DNA of 15,419 bases from CAZPAN01 sp964581165 (GTDB lineage Bacteria; Actinomycetota; Coriobacteriia; Coriobacteriales; CADBOM01): contig CAZOMM010000050.1 in the NCBI GenBank assembly GCA_964581165.1, positions 1 to 15,419 of the forward strand, given 5' to 3'. A program made the position numbers and the translations under genes. Every line of letters starts with the position of its first letter. Within the stretch, counting starts at the first letter, position 1. The notes under the pieces are model-generated. The model ran no database searches. It had not been told where the DNA came from and was given only the letters and a program-made list of their open reading frames with translations. Of this stretch, positions 13,320-15,419 are shown piece by piece.

Positions 13320-14417
13320 TTGAGAGTTTGTGTAGCCATGAGTGGAGGAGTCGACTCTGCCGTAGCAGCCTATGAGTTGATGCGGCAGGGCTACGATTGC
13401 GAGGGCGCGACAATGATCCTTCGCGATGACTCCTCCATGGAGGCCGATATTGCAGATGCTAGGGCCTGTGCCGATTTACTCGGAATCCCTCATCATGTGC
13501 TTGACTTTAGGAAAGAGTTTGAGAGCTCGGTCGTTTCTCCTTTTTGCAGCGCCTATCTTGATGGGTTTACCCCCAATCCCTGTGTTAGCTGCAATAGACA
13601 GGTCAAGATTCCCCTGCTAGTAAATTGGGCCTCTGAGCGCAAAATGGACTTTGTGGCTACGGGGCACTATGCAAGAATCGAGCGAGATGAAGCCGGCAAG
13701 CCATGCTTGCTGCGCGGTGATGATCGCTCCAAAGATCAAAGTTATATGCTTGCGCAGGTTTCTTTGGGGGATTTGGAGCACCTGCTTTTGCCAATGGGGC
13801 AAATATCTAAGGTTTACGCTCGTCAAATTGCTGCCGAAATTAAGCTACCGTCCTCAGACAGGCCGGAGAGTCAGGATATCTGTTTTATTTCGGACGGGAA
13901 CTATATTTCGTTTATAGAACACAAACTTAATGTCTCATTGGAGCCGGGAGACATTCTTGATCCTAATGGCAAGGTGGTAGGCCGGCATCTTGGCTGTGCT
14001 CGTTACACAATTGGCCAGCGCAAAGGAATAGGCGTGGCAATGGGTTATCCGGCTTACGTGATTGCCAAAGATGCCCGGGCAAACACGGTAACAGTGGGGC
14101 CACGTGAGCTGCTTCAATCGAGTGGACTGCTTGCAAATAACTGGAATTGGCTAGCAGATCCAGCCACTCTAATGGACTTCTCGAATCGGCAAATCTCTGT
14201 AACAGTTAAGATTTCTTATAGGCAAAATCCTATCAAGGCAAAGCTAGAAGTGCTTGATGGGTCAGTTGATGAGTTAAAAAAGCCTCAACAGAATCAATCG
14301 CAAATTCGTATCACTTATGCCGAGCCAGCTATTGCCGCTGCTCCTGGACAGACAGTTGTTGCCTATTTGGAAGACATGGTTTTAGGGGGCGGAACCATAG
14401 TCAGCGCAGTCTTTTAG
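13320..14417 (+). CDS. mnmA: tRNA-uridine 2-sulfurtransferase
   Basis: MnmA (TrmU) adds sulfur to position 2 of the wobble uridine (U34) in Lys, Glu and Gln tRNAs, using ATP and a persulfide relay. The 365 residues fit the family (about 360). Visible are the PP-loop AMSGGVDSAV (residues 6-15), the catalytic Cys in TPNPCVSCN (C88), GHYAR, DQSYMLAQ, the second catalytic Cys in SQDICFI (C188), and the C-terminal tRNA-binding beta domain (GCARYTIGQRKGIGVA). The start is TTG at 13320, with AGAAGGA 6 bases upstream; an internal ATG at 13338 would cut the PP-loop strand. The gene converges on secA and ends in a repeat-made terminator. Confidence 0.96.
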   Translation: MRVCVAMSGGVDSAVAAYELMRQGYDCEGATMILRDDSSMEADIADARACADLLGIPHHVLDFRKEFESSVVSPFCSAYLDGFTPNPCVSCNRQVKIPLLVNWASERKMDFVATGHYARIERDEAGKPCLLRGDDRSKDQSYMLAQVSLGDLEHLLLPMGQISKVYARQIAAEIKLPSSDRPESQDICFISDGNYISFIEHKLNVSLEPGDILDPNGKVVGRHLGCARYTIGQRKGIGVAMGYPAYVIAKDARANTVTVGPRELLQSSGLLANNWNWLADPATLMDFSNRQISVTVKISYRQNPIKAKLEVLDGSVDELKKPQQNQSQIRITYAEPAIAAAPGQTVVAYLEDMVLGGGTIVSAVF

Positions 14418-14476
14418 GTGGCTGTGTAGCCGGAGTGGCTGCAGTCGGAGTGGCTGCAGCCAGAGTGGCTGCAGCC
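14418..14476 (+). repeat. Nearly four 15-bp tandem repeats after mnmA
   Basis: The unit GAGTGGCTGCAGYCG repeats at 14433-14447, 14448-14462 and 14463-14477, with a degenerate first copy at 14418-14432. Each good unit includes GGCTGCAG-C/T-C, which is palindromic in two copies, so the direct repeats are also inverted repeats. It starts right after the mnmA stop. Confidence 0.8.
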
Positions 14477-14485
14477 GGAGTTTTT
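14452..14485 (+). terminator. Terminator of mnmA built from tandem repeats
   Basis: Two identical palindromes, GGCTGCAGCC at 14452-14461 and 14467-14476, pair as a perfect 10-bp stem with a 5-base loop (AGAGT). GGAG and then TTTTT (14481-14485) follow. It is placed 35 bp after the mnmA stop. On the minus strand no U-tract follows the stem, so it mainly serves mnmA. Confidence 0.75.
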
Positions 14486-14552
14486 CATACGACGCTCCAT
14501 GCGGTGCCCAGAACCATATTTTTTTTAGACACAGTACGACAACGAAACAAGC

Positions 14553-15419
14553 TTACGTTTGATCGCTTCTTGCGGCGGGCTTGGTGTGCTTGCTGCGAAT
14601 GTGCTTACCACGCATCGGCCCTGGCGTTTTGCTGTCCTTGTCTGTTGTGTTGCTTGTAGGTTTAACGTGTTTTCCAAGGCTTGAGGTAAAGGGCGCGTCA
14701 GAAGCGATGGCTGAATCATCGGTGGTTTTAACATGCTTGCCGCGAGTGAGTGTCTTGGACGTATGAGAAGCTGTGGAAGAGGCAGAGGTGGACAAAGCAG
14801 TCACATCACGCAAATGAGGCCTTCCTTCGTTCTGATGCGTGCCTCGAGACTTGCTAGACACCTTGCTTGCACGAAACAGCAATCGCAGATAGTCTCTGTA
14901 GATTCCATCAACAAAGGAGCCAAACATATCGTAGGCATCCTGCTTGTATTCCGTGAGAGGATCCCGTTGGGAATAGGCGCGAAGTCCAATTCCTTGTTTT
15001 AGGTAGTCCATGTTGGCTATATGCTGCATCCAGCTCTTGTCAATGGCTATAAGCATTGTTTGGCGCTCAAGCTTTTTCATGAAGGACTCACCCAAGGTAT
15101 TACGGCGTTCTTTGAGCAAAGCTTCGAGGGTGTTTGCGATATCGTTTACCGCGTCTTCAATATTCAAATTTGGTTTTTGACCTAAGACATCGATATTGTC
15201 TGCATCTACGCCGGTCAAGTTTTCAAACCAGGTACACAGGTTTTCCCAGTCCCAATCATCGAGTGCAGCGTCCGCACTACAAAATCGTTCCACGGCATCT
15301 TTTGCTGTGTTTTCAATAATATGCCTCAGTTTGTCATCCAGATTATTTCCGGACAAAACAGAGTCGCGCTCTTTATAAACAGCCAAGCGCTGCTTATTTA
15401 TCACATCGTCGTATTGCAG
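14553..15419 (-). CDS. secA: SecA preprotein translocase ATPase, C-terminal part (5' end outside window)
   Basis: SecA drives protein export through SecYEG with ATP. The window holds the last 288 residues, entering at LQYDDVINKQR, the helical scaffold segment of every SecA. Family blocks ERQTMLIAIDKSWMQHIANMDYLKQGIGLRAYSQRDPLTEYKQDAYDMF are visible at about 118-166 of the fragment. The usual zinc-binding end (CxCxSGx..CH) is absent. Instead there is a Ser/Thr/Lys-rich tail of about 100 residues with GKHVK, GKHVK and GKHIR spaced exactly 22 residues apart. The gene converges with mnmA, 135 bp apart. No U-rich terminator in secA orientation is obvious; a run of eight A follows on its strand. 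Confidence 0.95.
   Translation of the reverse strand: MQYDDVINKQRLAVYKERDSVLSGNNLDDKLRHIIENTAKDAVERFCSADAALDDWDWENLCTWFENLTGVDADNIDVLGQKPNLNIEDAVNDIANTLEALLKERRNTLGESFMKKLERQTMLIAIDKSWMQHIANMDYLKQGIGLRAYSQRDPLTEYKQDAYDMFGSFVDGIYRDYLRLLFRASKVSSKSRGTHQNEGRPHLRDVTALSTSASSTASHTSKTLTRGKHVKTTDDSAIASDAPFTSSLGKHVKPTSNTTDKDSKTPGPMRGKHIRSKHTKPAARSDQT
14595..14745 (-). repeat. Three GKH motif repeats in the SecA tail (66-bp period)
   Basis: Codons for GKHVK (14727-14741), GKHVK (14661-14675) and GKHIR (14595-14609) recur every 22 codons. Only the motif is kept at the protein level; the linkers are Ser/Thr/Asp-rich and divergent. Confidence 0.7.

Overview
The window looks like a chromosomal piece from an anaerobic bacterium that uses the bacterial Wood-Ljungdahl (reductive acetyl-CoA) pathway. 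My best guess is a moderate-GC member of the Coriobacteriia (Actinomycetota). That guess rests on the gene mix and on TTGTCCAC-type DnaA-box-like words; an acetogenic Clostridium relative is not excluded. Two runs of exactly 100 N (6984-7083 and 13174-13273) are scaffold gaps of unknown true length, and the right edge cuts a secA gene.

Left half, minus strand (7507 down to 213): a carbonyl-branch operon. In transcription order it holds a His-rich small protein, a CooT-like nickel protein, a gap, a 75-residue unrecognised protein, cooC (CODH nickel-insertion ATPase), acsD and acsC (small and large corrinoid iron-sulfur protein subunits), acsE (methyl-H4folate methyltransferase) and acsB (acetyl-CoA synthase). 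It closes with a strong rho-independent terminator at 90-129. AcsE passes the methyl group to AcsC/AcsD, which delivers it to the A-cluster of AcsB, where it joins CO and CoA. The CO-producing subunit (acsA/cooS) is not visible; it must lie in the gap or elsewhere. Three of the four spacers from cooC to acsB carry conspicuous hairpins or tandem hairpin repeats. The acsD-acsC spacer is only 17 bp and has none.

Middle: echA, a crotonase-family enoyl-CoA hydratase (minus strand), is divergent from a 77-residue NifU-C-domain iron-sulfur scaffold (plus strand), which is followed by a hairpin terminator. The space between them holds three tandem DnaA-box-like words.

Right half, plus strand: a Cys-rich small protein, a zinc-ribbon protein with an acidic tail, and lgt form a likely operon. 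Next come an M18 aminopeptidase with an acidic insertion (3' end lost in the gap) and mnmA. mnmA converges on the 3' end of secA (minus strand), whose usual zinc-binding tail is replaced by a Ser/Thr/Lys-rich tail with three GKH repeats.

A recurring theme is short tandem duplication (8-25 bp, 2-4 copies) in spacers, at stop codons and in coding tails, sometimes creating hairpins.
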